Assembly: GCF_900103655.1 (NCBI RefSeq)
Contig: NZ_FMXC01000011.1
Span: 1 to 55,780, forward strand
DNA from: Lactobacillus kefiranofaciens
GTDB taxonomy: Bacteria; Bacillota; Bacilli; Lactobacillales; Lactobacillaceae
Direction: 5' to 3'
DNA length: 55,780 bases
Both the position numbers and the translations under genes were made by a program. Positions 43,827-54,026 of the stretch are shown here, in pieces. The notes under the pieces were generated by a model that saw only the letters and a list, made by a program, of their open reading frames with translations, searched no databases and was not told the origin of the DNA. Position 1 is the first letter of the stretch; each line of letters starts with the position of its first letter.

Positions 43827-44936
43827 ATGAACAATCCGTTTAATCCGAGTTTTAGGAGAATTCCAACGATCTTTTTGAATCGTGGTCAACTAATTAATGA
43901 AGTAGTTGAAGAGTTAAATAATCCTAACAGTCCTTATAAAGTTTCTATAGTTTACGGAATGCGAGGGGTAGGTAAAACCACTTTTTTAACAGAAGTTGGC
44001 AGAAAAGTGAAGCAAGCGCCAGACTGGTTGGTTGTTAATCTAGCAATGGGATCAAATCTAATGGCTACTTTAGTAGACGATTTATACATGAAAGCTAGTT
44101 CAGACTTACAAAAAACATTTGAATCCATTCGTGGACTTAGTTTTTCTGCAGTTGGATTACAATTAAGCGCTGATCTAAGTAAACCCACTCTTTCTACTTA
44201 TCAAGGGATTCTGACTAATATGTTTACTAAATTAAGAGAAAAAGGGATTAAAGTTTTGATCACGTTAGATGAGGCTAAATCTAATACCGAATTAAAGAAT
44301 TTTGTAGCTTATTATCAGATCCTAAATAGAGAGGATTATCCTGTTGCCTTAATGATGACCGGCCTTCCTGAGAATATTTCTGAATTGCAAAATGAAGACG
44401 TAATGACTTTCTTATTACGTGGAAAAAGAATAGCTTTGTCAGCCTTAAATCTATCGCAAATTGAAATCAGTTATAACAACGTTTTTAAGCGTTCTGGTTT
44501 TCAAGTGACGGAAGATACTCTTAGTAAAATGGCATTAATGACAATGGGATATGCATATGGATTTCAACTGCTGGGCTACTTAGTTTGGAACGTTGCCCAA
44601 AAAAGCAAGACGGTTGATCAAGATTTGTTAGACGAGATTAAGCTGGAATATCTAGTTGAACTTGATCAGAATGCTTATACTAAAATATTTAGTAGCTTGT
44701 CGCTACAAGATAAAAAGTTTGTTTTGGCGATGGCTCAGAGTTCCCAACATCGTGTTTCAATCAAAAAAATTCGTGAAAGATTAAATCGCCCGAGTAACTT
44801 TGTTGCAAATTATCGTCGACGGCTGTTAGATGATCAGGTCATCAAATCTACTAATTATGGTGAAGTTGCCTTTACCTTACCGTTTTTCAAAGAATACGTA
44901 TTGCAGCAGTATCGCTTTGAACAAGGCTTAGAGTAA
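43827..44936 (+). CDS. AAA/ORC-like ATPase with C-terminal winged helix
   Basis: A 369-residue protein with Walker A GMRGVGKTTF (about residues 44-53), a Walker B-like VLITLDEA, sensor-type ALMMTGLPENI, a helical lid, and a C-terminal winged helix (IKKIRERLNRPSNFVANYRR, then LLDDQVIKS). This is the layout of PF01637/AAA_16-type archaeal ATPase-like proteins, also found on mobile elements. It stands alone. The substrate or partner is unknown; DNA binding is likely from the wHTH. Confidence 0.75.
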   Translation: MNNPFNPSFRRIPTIFLNRGQLINEVVEELNNPNSPYKVSIVYGMRGVGKTTFLTEVGRKVKQAPDWLVVNLAMGSNLMATLVDDLYMKASSDLQKTFESIRGLSFSAVGLQLSADLSKPTLSTYQGILTNMFTKLREKGIKVLITLDEAKSNTELKNFVAYYQILNREDYPVALMMTGLPENISELQNEDVMTFLLRGKRIALSALNLSQIEISYNNVFKRSGFQVTEDTLSKMALMTMGYAYGFQLLGYLVWNVAQKSKTVDQDLLDEIKLEYLVELDQNAYTKIFSSLSLQDKKFVLAMAQSSQHRVSIKKIRERLNRPSNFVANYRRRLLDDQVIKSTNYGEVAFTLPFFKEYVLQQYRFEQGLE

Positions 44937-44942
44937 AAATTT

Positions 44943-44979
44943 AAGTACTGTCATTTAATTTGTTAGGTAGTACTTTTTG
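44943..44979 (+). terminator. Terminator after the AAA ATPase
   Basis: AAGTACT and AGTACTT pair across 19 nt and are followed by TTTG. Confidence 0.6.
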
Positions 44980-45000
44980 TTTGTTATTAGATACATCTTT

Positions 45001-45048
45001 TTCAAACTGGTTCGAAAAACATGCTATTAAGTAATGTAACCGCATTCA
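45001..45048 (+). promoter_or_regulatory. gut operon promoter with cre-like site
   Basis: TTCAAA (45001-45006), 18 bp, TATTAA (45025-45030) form a promoter. TGTAACCGCATTCA (45035-45048) matches the cre consensus TGWAANCGNTNWCA with one mismatch and overlaps the start region. CcpA repression by glucose would fit a sorbitol operon. Confidence 0.5.
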
Positions 45049-45088
45049 TTAAGATAGAAAATGAATCAAGCGAAAAGAGGTATTTAAA

Positions 45089-45889
45089 ATGAACGATTGG
45101 TTAAATTTAGAAGACAAAGTTTATATTGTAACAGGTGGTTCATCTGGTATTGGTGCAGCAATTGTTAAGGAACTTTTAGGACACGGTGCTAAAGTTGTGG
45201 ATGCTGACTTGAATGAGCCTAAGGAAGCAAATGAAAACTTAACTTTCTGCCATACAGATGTTACTAACAGAAAAGATGTTGAAACTACAGTTGAATCTAC
45301 AATTTCTGAATTAGGAAGAATTGATGGTGTAGTTAATAATGCTGGAATTAACTTGCCAAGATTGTTAGTCGATGATAAAAAGCCAGAAAGTCAATATGAG
45401 ATGACTGAGCAAGATTGGGCTAAGATGTTTGCAGTTAATGTTAAAAGCGTAATGTTAATGTCTCAAGCAGTAGGTCGCCATTTAGTTAGTCAAAAACATG
45501 GTGTAATTGTCAATATGTCAAGTGAAGCAGGACTTGAGGGTTCTCAGGGACAGAGTATTTACTCAGCTACTAAGGGTGCTATTAATGGCTTTACTCGTTC
45601 ATGGGCTAAAGAATTAGGTAAGTTTAATGTGAGAGTAGCTGGTGTAGCTCCTGGTATCATGGAAGCTACAGGTTTAAGAACACCAAGCTATGAAAATGCT
45701 CTGGCTTATACTAGGAATATTACAGTTGATCAGCTTCGCGCGGGTTATAAGAGTACAACGACTACGCCAATGGGCAGAAGCGGTCATTTATACGAAGTTG
45801 CGGATTTAGTATCATATTTACTTTCTGAAAGAGCAAGCTACATTACAGGTGTCACTATCAATGTAGCAGGTGGTAAATCAAGAGGATAA
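45089..45889 (+). CDS. gutF: Sorbitol-6-phosphate 2-dehydrogenase
   Basis: A 266-residue short-chain dehydrogenase that oxidises sorbitol-6-phosphate to fructose-6-phosphate with NAD+. TGGSSGIG (15-22), NNAG (83-86), catalytic Ser144/145, Tyr158 and Lys162 (YSATK) are visible. The downstream glucitol PTS and gutM make the assignment firm. AAAGAGG ribosome site. First gene of the gut operon. Confidence 0.94.
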   Translation: MNDWLNLEDKVYIVTGGSSGIGAAIVKELLGHGAKVVDADLNEPKEANENLTFCHTDVTNRKDVETTVESTISELGRIDGVVNNAGINLPRLLVDDKKPESQYEMTEQDWAKMFAVNVKSVMLMSQAVGRHLVSQKHGVIVNMSSEAGLEGSQGQSIYSATKGAINGFTRSWAKELGKFNVRVAGVAPGIMEATGLRTPSYENALAYTRNITVDQLRAGYKSTTTTPMGRSGHLYEVADLVSYLLSERASYITGVTINVAGGKSRG

Positions 45890-45916
45890 AATTATCAAAG
45901 ATTGGAGGCCTAGGAT

Positions 45917-47329
45917 ATGAACAGCGATTTATATAAAATTATTAGAATATTGCTGGAAAATGGGCCTACAACTATTGATGAATTAGCCTATTTGCAAAAT
46001 GTAAGCAGATGAACCATTGAAAATAGAATAAAGAATCTATCTCAAATTCTTAAAAATATCGCATCAATAATTAAACGTGGTAATTCTTATAGTTTATCTA
46101 TTTGTAATTACAACGTTTTTTATCAAATGCAATATAAGTATTTAAAAAGTGGGCTTGATATTGATGATCCAGAGGAAAAATCAATTTGCATTATTTATGA
46201 ATTGATCAAGCAGACAGATTATATCTCTATTGATGACTTAGCAGATCAGCTGGCGCTTGATAGGCGTTCTATTAGTAAAAGTATAGCTAGTAAAGAAAAT
46301 TATCTTCAATTGTATTCAGCTAAGGTCATTGGCAAGCAAGGAAAAGGTATCAAAATTTGTTTTAAAAATGAAGCCATGATTTTGCTTTTGCTGAGAAATA
46401 TTATGACTTTAAAGCGAAACTACATTGATTCAGATCGTTTCAAAACAATATATGCTTCTTTAGATAAGAAGTTTACAGATAAGACTAAATTAAAGGAAAT
46501 TATATTAAATATTCTTGTGCTTGAAAAGATTAGAAATTGTCATGGTCAGGTAGAAGATAAAATGCCATTTTTTGAGCCTTTGTGGAATAAAGAAAACGTG
46601 GAGATTCAGGCATTGGTTTCATGGTTAGAAGTTCATTTCTTGGGTCTAACCTCAACAGAAATTATGTTTCTGTTATCGCCTCTGAATTTAGATAAAAATA
46701 TCTATACCAATGAAACGAAAGTTGATCAGTTGTTTAATGAAAACCGCAAATTAGTTTATAGTAGTTTGAAGAAAAGCGTGATCAACTACGGTCTTAATAC
46801 AGATACAGTGTATTACAAGATAAAATGGCATATTTTATTTTTAATTAACCGCTGTATCTTAAGGAAAAAGATTAATGAAACTTTACCTGAAGAAACTGCT
46901 GAAAAATATCCTGTTGCTTTTGAATTTGCACTTAGTTTAGCACAAATAATTGAAACTAAATATCATGTCAAGGTCAGCTTAGGCGAAATTAATTACTTAG
47001 TACTGTACTTCCAGCAATATATTACTGAATTGAATACAGAAAAGATAAATTTTGCTGAAAAAATTGCAATTATAAAAGATCTTCGTAATTCGGCTAATGA
47101 TTATTTAGCTAAAATAATAAAAAAGAACTTGCCTAAAGCAAAAATAGTAGTTTTTAATCAAAGACAAGATTTGCTTAAAGACAATGGTGATTACTTATTT
47201 GTAATTTCAAAAATGCCATTTGTTTATAAAAATATTCCTGTAATTAATCCTAATTTGTTGTTTAAGAGGGAAAGATTTACAGCGGTAGTTACTATTTCTT
47301 TAATTCAAAATATATTACCCAGGGTATGA
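45917..47329 (+). pseudogene. gutR: GutR-type BglG/PRD regulator with nonsense codon in the HTH
   Basis: The frame from ATG 45917 (GGAGG upstream) encodes an HTH (IIRILLENGPTTIDELAYLQ, then NVSR), then TGA 46010-46012 at codon 32. It continues in the same frame with TIENRIKNLSQIL and on through a second HTH (YISIDDLADQLALDRRSISK) and two PRD-like domains with conserved His regions to 47329. An Arg or Trp codon is expected at the stop, as in VSRRTIENRI. Intact length would be 470 residues. PRD regulators of sorbitol operons are phosphorylated by the PTS and activate transcription. Loss would leave the operon without its activator unless a start after the stop is used. Confidence 0.82.
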
Positions 47330-47754
47330 TTAAGGTTGTAAGATATGATCTCAATGAAGATTCTTATTATAAATCTGTTAAAGAACTAGTGGAATTGCTT
47401 AGTAAAGATAATGAATTGACCTTAGACTTTTATCAACGTTGGACAGAAAGAAAAAAGAAATCAAATAATGTAATTTCAAATGGAATTGCGATTCCTCATG
47501 CAGTTGATAATTCTGGTAGGGAACGGATTCTACTTAGTTTTGGAATTATTAAAAAACGAGTAGTTTACAAGAAGACGAAATTAAGATTTATTGCGTTATT
47601 AGGCATTCCTGAGAATTTAGATAGTTCATTAGTTAAAGCAACTTCTGAATTATATGATTTTGTTTCGATGATTGTGCGTAATCAGGTTCTTTTAGAAAAT
47701 GCGGAAAAGTATAATAATGAAAGATCTTTCATTCAAATGCTAGAAGGAATTTAA
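47326..47754 (+). CDS. PTS EIIA type-2 domain protein (detached GutR C-terminus)
   Basis: A 142-residue protein with the mannitol/fructose-class EIIA phosphorylation motif SNGIAIPHAVD (His at about residue 64). In related GutR/MtlR-type regulators this domain is the C-terminal part of the regulator. Here it is a separate frame beginning at ATGA overlapping the regulator's stop. That could be a natural, translationally coupled split or an old frameshift. It would sense PTS phosphorylation. Confidence 0.75.
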   Translation: MIKVVRYDLNEDSYYKSVKELVELLSKDNELTLDFYQRWTERKKKSNNVISNGIAIPHAVDNSGRERILLSFGIIKKRVVYKKTKLRFIALLGIPENLDSSLVKATSELYDFVSMIVRNQVLLENAEKYNNERSFIQMLEGI

Positions 47755-47755
47755 G

Positions 47756-48268
47756 ATGAATATTTGGTTTATTTCAATTTTAATTGGCCTAGTTTTTCTT
47801 TTACAAAGTATATTAGGCTTTCTGCAATTACAAAATTTCGTTAAAGTTTTTAGGCGAATGAGTAAAAACGGTAAAGTATTAATTGGTAAGAATCCTAAAA
47901 AGATTCATGCGGGCAGTTTGCTTTTGTTAAATATAGATCAAGATGCTTATATTCAAAATGCCAGTCTAATGAAAGGCGTGACAGTTTTTGCTAGATTTAA
48001 GCGTTTTAAGAAACTAGAAAATAAATCACTGCCAATTTTAGCTAGTTCTTATTATGAGTTACAGCAATTTGATCCATTAACTAGAGAATGTATTCTGAAT
48101 GCTTATCGTAATTTCATTAATTATCGGACTGGAAAAATGAGTCAAGCAGATTGGGATAAAAACAATAATTTCTTTTCTCTTCCCGTATTTAGTATGTGGA
48201 AAGATATGGCGATAATTGGCTTTAATAAGTTTAGTAATAAAGTAAAAACGTTAGTAAAGAAGGCGTAA
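47756..48268 (+). CDS. gutM: Glucitol operon activator GutM
   Basis: A 170-residue protein with an N-terminal membrane helix (about 4-24) and the GutM-family text GFLQLQNFVKVFRRMSKNGKV, IGKNPKKIHAGSLLLLNID. GutM is an accessory activator of sorbitol operons. It starts one base after the EIIA stop, so it is tightly coupled. Confidence 0.92.
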   Translation: MNIWFISILIGLVFLLQSILGFLQLQNFVKVFRRMSKNGKVLIGKNPKKIHAGSLLLLNIDQDAYIQNASLMKGVTVFARFKRFKKLENKSLPILASSYYELQQFDPLTRECILNAYRNFINYRTGKMSQADWDKNNNFFSLPVFSMWKDMAIIGFNKFSNKVKTLVKKA

Positions 48269-48271
48269 ATT

Positions 48272-48823
48272 ATGAAGTATATAATTGATTTTGCCACATG
48301 GTTTATGGGGTTATTTCAAGCTGGTGGCAAACAATTTGCTAACTGGGTAGCAACAATTATTCCTTTGGTTTTGATCATGTTAGTGTTCATGAATGCACTA
48401 ATTGCATTAATTGGTCAAAAAAAGATGAACAAGTTTGCTAAGGCATCAGCTAGCAATCCGATTATGAGATATATGATTTTACCATTTTTGGCAGCATTTA
48501 TGCTAGGCAATCCGTTAGCTCATACTATGGGAAAATTTTTGCCAGAGTATTATAAACCTAGCTATTATGCATCATGTGCTCAATTTTGTAATACCAGTAA
48601 TGGTGTTTTTCCTCATATTAATCCCGCTGAATATTTTATTTGGATGGGGATAGCTGCAGGTGTTCAAAAATTAGGCTTGAATACTATGGACTTAGCAGTT
48701 AGATATCTATTAGTTGGTTTAATTATGAACTTTATTGGTGGTTGGATTACTGATTTTACGACTGCATATGTATGTAAAACTACTGGTATTAAGCTGTCTA
48801 AAGAGACCAACTTAACTAAGTAA
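48272..48823 (+). CDS. gutC: PTS glucitol/sorbitol-specific IIC component
   Basis: A 183-residue membrane protein of the EIIC-Gut family. It has FMGLFQAGGKQFANWV at the start and FLAAFMLGNPLAHTMGKFLPE in the middle, with about four helices. Together with the IIBC subunit it forms the sorbitol channel. It begins three bases after gutM. Confidence 0.93.
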   Translation: MKYIIDFATWFMGLFQAGGKQFANWVATIIPLVLIMLVFMNALIALIGQKKMNKFAKASASNPIMRYMILPFLAAFMLGNPLAHTMGKFLPEYYKPSYYASCAQFCNTSNGVFPHINPAEYFIWMGIAAGVQKLGLNTMDLAVRYLLVGLIMNFIGGWITDFTTAYVCKTTGIKLSKETNLTK

Positions 48824-48838
48824 TTGGAGGCAATTATT

Positions 48839-49852
48839 ATGACAAAATGGAAGAGCGTGAAAGTAGTTCGCGGATCTGGCGGCTGGGGTGGTCCGATAAC
48901 GATTACTCCTACTGACCAAAAGAATAAGATTTTATATGTTACCGGCGGTAATCGTCCTGCAATTATTGATAAGTTAAGCAAGCTAACAGGTATGAAAGCA
49001 GTGGATGGTTTTAAAACATCTATTCCTGATGAAGAAGTAGCTGTGGCTGTCGTTGATTGTGGCGGTACATTAAGATGTGGGATCTATCCTAAAAAGAAAA
49101 TCAAGACAATTAACATTTTGCCTACCGGTAAATCCGGTCCACTTGCAGATTTTATTACTCCTGAATTATATGTTTCAGCAGTAGACGTTGATCAAATTAC
49201 TTCATCATCCGGGGATGCCCCATCTACGACGGATAATAATGAGAGTAAAATTCAAGATAAGAAATCAACTACTTCAACAAAAATCGATACTCAAAAGACA
49301 CTTACGCAACAAAAAAGTGGTGGCTGGGTAGCTAAAGTCGGTGTTGGCGTTGGTAAAATAGTTGCTACCTTTAATCAAGCCGCTAAAAAATCAGTTAAAA
49401 CTGTTATCGAAACTATTTTACCATTTATGGCCTTTGTATCTTTGTTAATTGGTATTATTAATGCTTCAGGAATTGGTAAATGGTTTGCTAAGTTGATGAC
49501 ACCACTTGCAGGCAATATTTGGGGTTTAATGATTCTAGGCTTTATTTGTTCACTTCCATTCTTATCACCATTACTTGGACCAGGAGGAGTAATTGGTCAG
49601 ATTATTGGGACTTTGATTGGTGTAGAAATTGGTAAGGGTAATATTCCACCACAATATGCTTTGCCAGCCTTGTTTGCTATTAATACTCAAAATGGGTGTG
49701 ATTTTATTCCAGTTGGACTGGGCTTAATGGATGCTGATGCCAAAACAGTTGAAGTTGGTGTAACTTCTGTTTTGTACTCAAGATTTTTAAACGGTGTACC
49801 ACGAGTATTCATTGCTTGGCTTGCAAGTTTTGGTCTTTACAGTGGTAAATAA
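48839..49852 (+). CDS. gutB: PTS glucitol/sorbitol-specific IIB-C component
   Basis: A 337-residue protein. The N-terminal IIB domain contains [16 protein letters not shown] and the phosphocysteine region [15 protein letters not shown] Ser/Thr-rich linker (about 125-160) leads to the IIC2 membrane domain. GGAGG precedes ATG 48839; the frame upstream has no ribosome site. It phosphorylates sorbitol during uptake. Confidence 0.94.
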   Translation: MTKWKSVKVVRGSGGWGGPITITPTDQKNKILYVTGGNRPAIIDKLSKLTGMKAVDGFKTSIPDEEVAVAVVDCGGTLRCGIYPKKKIKTINILPTGKSGPLADFITPELYVSAVDVDQITSSSGDAPSTTDNNESKIQDKKSTTSTKIDTQKTLTQQKSGGWVAKVGVGVGKIVATFNQAAKKSVKTVIETILPFMAFVSLLIGIINASGIGKWFAKLMTPLAGNIWGLMILGFICSLPFLSPLLGPGGVIGQIIGTLIGVEIGKGNIPPQYALPALFAINTQNGCDFIPVGLGLMDADAKTVEVGVTSVLYSRFLNGVPRVFIAWLASFGLYSGK

Positions 49853-49868
49853 CGGAAAGGAAATTTAA

Positions 49869-50240
49869 ATGGATGCGCTAAAAAATAAAATTTATGAGAC
49901 GGAAGTTGTAGATATTGGTAAAGAAGCTCAACAATTTAAAGAAATAAACATGTTGATTTTCTTTGGCAATGAAGCACCTGATGCTTTACGATCTTCATGT
50001 TTTATCATTGAAGTAAATGATTTAAAGCAAGATATAGAAGTGGGACAGACTCTTCAAATAGGTGAAACCCAATATAAGATTACTGCTGTAGGTAATGAAG
50101 TAAATCGTAATCTACGAAATCTTGGTCATACTGCTGTGAAATTTACTGGAGAAACAACAGCGGACATGCCAGGCTCACTTTATGTAGAAAAAGGAGAATT
50201 TCCTACAATCAAGGTAGGTACTAAAGTAGAAATATACTAA
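49869..50240 (+). CDS. gutA: PTS glucitol/sorbitol-specific IIA component
   Basis: A 123-residue cytosolic EIIA-Gut protein with NMLIFFGNEAPDALR, and the LRNLGHTAVKFTG stretch typical of the family. It passes phosphate from HPr to the IIB domain. Last gene of the operon; AAAGGAAA ribosome site. Confidence 0.94.
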   Translation: MDALKNKIYETEVVDIGKEAQQFKEINMLIFFGNEAPDALRSSCFIIEVNDLKQDIEVGQTLQIGETQYKITAVGNEVNRNLRNLGHTAVKFTGETTADMPGSLYVEKGEFPTIKVGTKVEIY

Positions 50241-50267
50241 TATTTCCAATATTAATACTCAAGAATG

Positions 50268-50299
50268 ACATCAAGATCAAAATGATCTTGGTGTTTTTC
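50268..50299 (+). terminator. Terminator of the gut operon
   Basis: ACATCAAGATCA and TGATCTTGGTGT pair around AAA and are followed by TTTT. Confidence 0.85.
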
Positions 50300-50389
50300 A
50301 TCTCTCTAAGTATTTTTGATTGTACGTTTCATTCTAATTTATTTATAATAGTAACTACATACTAAAAGTAAGTAGAGGGAGGAATATGA

Positions 50390-51118
50390 ATGACTAAACC
50401 AATTATTGGCATTTCGGGTTCCGTTATTATTGACGATGGCGGGATTTTTCCTGGCTATCATCGTAGCTATGTGAATGAAGACTATGTTGATTCAGTAGTG
50501 CAAAATGGCGGAGTGCCATATATCATTCCATTTACGGAAAATGACGAGGTTATTAAAGAGCAGATCGATCATGTTCAAGGCTTGATTTTATCAGGCGGTC
50601 ATGATGTTGATCCACATTTTTATGGCGAAGAACCGTTGCAAAAGATCGGTGCCACTTGGCCTGAGCGTGATCACTTCGATATGCTTCTGCTTAAATTAGC
50701 CGAAGAAAAAGGGATTCCAGTGCTAGGTATCTGTCGCGGTGCGCAGATCATCAACGTTGCGCATGGTGGCACGCTTTACCAAGATTTGTCATACCGCAAA
50801 GGCTTAACTTTAAAGCATATGCAGGGACATACGCCAAGTTTGCCTACACATGGGATGAAGGTTGAGCCTGATAGCAAGTTGGCTGAAATTTTAGGTAAGA
50901 CTGAGTTTAGAGTCAATTCCTTCCATCATCAGTTAATTAAGGATGTCGCGCCTGACTTAAAAGCAGTGGCAACTGCTCCTGATGGCGTAGTTGAAGGATT
51001 AGAAAATAAGCAAGGCGATATTATCGCCGTGCAATGGCATCCAGAGATGATGCATCGTAATCCTGATGTAGCTTTCATGAACAATTTATTTAAGTTTGTA
51101 ATTAATAATGCAAAATAG
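50390..51118 (+). CDS. Gamma-glutamyl-gamma-aminobutyrate hydrolase (PuuD-like class I amidotransferase)
   Basis: A 242-residue cytosolic enzyme with nucleophile Cys115 in LGICRGAQIINVAHGG and His217/Glu219 in VQWHPEMM, as in PuuD/C26 peptidases that cleave gamma-glutamyl amides. The neighbouring amino-acid permease, 16 bp downstream, suggests a scavenging pair for gamma-glutamyl compounds (inference). GGGAGG ribosome site. Confidence 0.9.
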   Translation: MTKPIIGISGSVIIDDGGIFPGYHRSYVNEDYVDSVVQNGGVPYIIPFTENDEVIKEQIDHVQGLILSGGHDVDPHFYGEEPLQKIGATWPERDHFDMLLLKLAEEKGIPVLGICRGAQIINVAHGGTLYQDLSYRKGLTLKHMQGHTPSLPTHGMKVEPDSKLAEILGKTEFRVNSFHHQLIKDVAPDLKAVATAPDGVVEGLENKQGDIIAVQWHPEMMHRNPDVAFMNNLFKFVINNAK

Positions 51119-51134
51119 GGGAGAGTTTTAAATA

Positions 51135-52529
51135 TTGAATGAGAAAACAGGAGATAAATTAGGCTTTTGGTCAATTGTCTTGCTGGCAATTAATGCGATT
51201 ATCGGATCAGGAATTTTCTTGACCCCAGGTAGCGTTGTACAGCAAGCAGGTTCCAAGGCCTTAGTTGTTTACTTAATCGCAGCCATTTTTGCATCTATTT
51301 TGGCAATTTCATTTGCGGCTGCATCAAAGTATGTTACTAAGTCTGGTGCCGCATATGCTTATTCTAAGGCAGCTTTTGGTAAAAAAGTTGGTTTTTACAT
51401 GGGCGTGTTGCGTTACTTCTCAGCTAGTGTTGCCTGGGGTGTAATGGCCGTTGGGGTTATCAAGTCGACTATTTCTATTTTTGGTGGCGACCCTAATAAA
51501 ACGATGAGTGTAACGATTGGTTTCTTAGTCTTGATGGCAATTATCACGATCATTAACTTGTTTGGTCAACGCGTTTTAAAGTGGGTGATGAACTTGGCTA
51601 CTATCGGTAAATTGGCTGCCTTGGTATTAATCATCGTTGCTGGTGTAGTATTGCTGATCACCACTGGTGCTTCAAGTCATATGGCTGAAGTTGATCAAAT
51701 TACCCAAAACGGACAAAAGATTGTGCCAACTTTGACTACTACCACTTTCGTAATGGCAATCGTTTCAGCGTTTTATGCCTTTACTGGTTTTGAATCTGTA
51801 GCTTCAGGTTCTGAAGATATGGAAGATCCGGAAAAGAATTTACCGCGTGCTATTCCATTGGCTATTTTGGTTATTGCACTGATTTATATCGGCGTTGTAG
51901 CGGTAGCCATGGTGCTTAATCCTAAGGCATTGATGACTACTAAGCAAGTTGTAGCTGTAGCTGCAATTTTTAACAATGAAATTTTACGGGATATAATTTT
52001 AGTCGGTGCCTTGGTTTCAATGTTTGGGATCAATGTTGCTTCTAGCTTTAATGCGCCACGTATCTTGGAGGCAATGGCCCGTGAAGGACAGATGTCAAAA
52101 GCATTGACCAAGAGAACCAAAAATAATTTTCCGATTAGAACATTCTTTATCTCAGTTGCTTTGGCGATTTTAATTCCGATGGCCTTTGAATACAATATGG
52201 TTAACCTGATTACCTTGAGTGCCATGGTTAGATTTTTAGGTTTTATCGTAGTACCATTAGCTGTCATTCAGTTTTATCGCGGCAAGGCTAGTGAAGATGT
52301 TTTGCCAGCTGATAAAAACGTCGTTACGGATGTCGTTGCGCCAATTTTGTCAATCATTGTAGTTGTATTCTTGCTAATTGAGTATAACTGGAAAGCACAA
52401 TTTGGTGTGATGAATGCAAGCGGACAAGTCATTGACGTCAACTGGTACGCCATCGCCATGATGATCTTTGGCTTCGTAATTTTGCCACTGATTATGGCTT
52501 GGATTTCTAGAAGTGAACGAAAAAATTAG
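51135..52529 (+). CDS. Amino-acid permease (APC family)
   Basis: A 464-residue, 12-helix transporter of the APC/LAT-like group: LGFWSIVLLAINAIIGSGIF, then LTPGS, and YAFTGFESVASGSEDMEDPE. It begins at TTG 51135; GGGGAGAG lies upstream. It forms an operon with the PuuD-like gene. The substrate is unknown; glutamate/GABA or gamma-glutamyl derivatives are suggested by context only. Confidence 0.9.
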   Translation: MNEKTGDKLGFWSIVLLAINAIIGSGIFLTPGSVVQQAGSKALVVYLIAAIFASILAISFAAASKYVTKSGAAYAYSKAAFGKKVGFYMGVLRYFSASVAWGVMAVGVIKSTISIFGGDPNKTMSVTIGFLVLMAIITIINLFGQRVLKWVMNLATIGKLAALVLIIVAGVVLLITTGASSHMAEVDQITQNGQKIVPTLTTTTFVMAIVSAFYAFTGFESVASGSEDMEDPEKNLPRAIPLAILVIALIYIGVVAVAMVLNPKALMTTKQVVAVAAIFNNEILRDIILVGALVSMFGINVASSFNAPRILEAMAREGQMSKALTKRTKNNFPIRTFFISVALAILIPMAFEYNMVNLITLSAMVRFLGFIVVPLAVIQFYRGKASEDVLPADKNVVTDVVAPILSIIVVVFLLIEYNWKAQFGVMNASGQVIDVNWYAIAMMIFGFVILPLIMAWISRSERKN

Positions 52530-52539
52530 ATAAAAAATA

Positions 52540-52572
52540 AAGCATTCTGATTAGTTTCAGAACGCTTTTTTG
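52540..52572. terminator. Bidirectional terminator
   Basis: AAGCATTCTG and CAGAACGCTT pair around ATTAGTTT and end in TTTTTT. It serves the permease and the convergent asnA. Confidence 0.8.
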
Positions 52573-52573
52573 A

Positions 52574-53587
52574 TTACAGTAATCTAATATCGTCAGCTTC
52601 ACATTTTTCAACCATGTCTTTTGGCCAGATACTTGCTTGGACTTCACCGATATGAGCTTTACCAAGTAAAAGCATACACAAACGTGATTGGCCAATTCCG
52701 CCACCGATCGTGTATGGCAATTCGCCCTTTAAAAGCATCTGGTGGAATGGCAACTTGGCCCGTTCTTCGCAGTGGGCTTTTTTCAGTTGTTCACGCAAGC
52801 TTTCTTCACTAACTCGAATACCCATGGAAGAAAGTTCGATCTTTTGGTGTAATGGTTCATACCAGAAGACCAAGTCACCGTTTAATTGCCAGTCATCGTA
52901 ATCAGGAGCACGACCGTCATGTGGTTTGCCGCTACGCTTTAATTTATCGCCGATCTTCATAATGAAGACGGCCTTTTCTTCTTCAGCAATCTTGCTTTCA
53001 CGCTCTTCTGGTGAAAGATCAGGCCAGCGGTCTTCAAGTTCTTGGGTAGTAATAAATGAAACGTGATCACCTAGACGGTAAGTAGAACCAGGATAGCGCG
53101 CGGATGCTAGCTTTTCAGTTTCTTTGATTGCCTTAAAAATTTTGTTAACGGTGATTTCTAAAGTATCGGTATTGCGTTCTTCCTTACGGATGACCTTTTC
53201 CCAGTCCCATTGGTCAACGTAGATGGAGTGAAAGTTGTCTAGATCTTCGTCGCGGCGGATAGCGTTCATGTTGGTGTAAAGACCTTCGTGCATGCCAAAA
53301 CCATATTTCTTCAATGCTAGCCGTTTCCATTTAGCTAGTGAGTGAACAACCTCAATGGTATCTTCCTTAGGTAATGCCTTCATATCAAAGGCAACGGGCC
53401 GTTCAACACCATTCAAATTGTCGTTTAAACCTGTACTTTTTTCGACAAACATTGGAGCAGACATTCTTTGCACGCCTAGAATAGAAGCCAGCTTATCTTG
53501 AAAGGTTTCGCGGATATAGACAATAGCTGCTTCAGTGTCGCGGACAGTTAGAGTTGGATGATAATCTTTAGGTAAAATAAGTTCCAT
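52574..53587 (-). CDS. asnA: Aspartate--ammonia ligase (asparagine synthetase A)
   Basis: A 337-residue cytosolic enzyme making asparagine from aspartate, ammonia and ATP. It has the AsnA/class II aaRS-like fold motifs [51 protein letters not shown], and the C-terminal [21 protein letters not shown]. Length is standard. It is preceded by an asparagine T-box. Confidence 0.97.
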   Translation of the reverse strand: MELILPKDYHPTLTVRDTEAAIVYIRETFQDKLASILGVQRMSAPMFVEKSTGLNDNLNGVERPVAFDMKALPKEDTIEVVHSLAKWKRLALKKYGFGMHEGLYTNMNAIRRDEDLDNFHSIYVDQWDWEKVIRKEERNTDTLEITVNKIFKAIKETEKLASARYPGSTYRLGDHVSFITTQELEDRWPDLSPEERESKIAEEEKAVFIMKIGDKLKRSGKPHDGRAPDYDDWQLNGDLVFWYEPLHQKIELSSMGIRVSEESLREQLKKAHCEERAKLPFHQMLLKGELPYTIGGGIGQSRLCMLLLGKAHIGEVQASIWPKDMVEKCEADDIRLL

Positions 53588-53633
53588 AATAATCTTCTTT
53601 CTAAAAATAATTTCTTTTTTAGTTGAGAGTAAA

Positions 53634-53890
53634 GAAAAAGCCCTTCACTCCCTGAATTGCCAGGGACGAAAGGCTCTTTTCCGCGGTACCACCCATATTG
53701 TCTAGATCTAGACCTACTCATGAAGCACTATCATGCTCCACCGGCGTGGTAACGTACCGGAGACGTCTCAACCTACTATAAGAATTGTTAGTTCGGTGAG
53801 CTGCTAAAAGTGTTGTTCAATAACCCAGGGTCTATTAGCTTCGCACTAACGCTAATTCACTGAAAAGAAATAGGTTATTTACTCGTCTTT
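53634..53890 (-). promoter_or_regulatory. T-box riboswitch, asparagine specifier
   Basis: On the minus strand the leader carries the T-box sequence TGGGTGGTACCGCGG (53681-53695) and a terminator (AGCC..TCCCTG/CAGGGA..GGCT with T-run, 53634-53676) that competes with the antiterminator. The specifier region reads GAACAACAC, offering the Asn codon AAC. Uncharged tRNA-Asn would permit asnA transcription. TTGCGT with ATATAA about 17 bp on (53907-53935) is a plausible promoter. Confidence 0.92.
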
Positions 53891-54026
53891 TTCATTGCTT
53901 TTTAATTTGTTTATATGTATTTAACATTATTTTACGCAAAAAAGCAAGAAAAATTTGTGCTATGATAAATGGAAAAGCGTTTTAGTTATAGATATAAATG
54001 AAATTAAACTATTTTAGAGGATAAAA

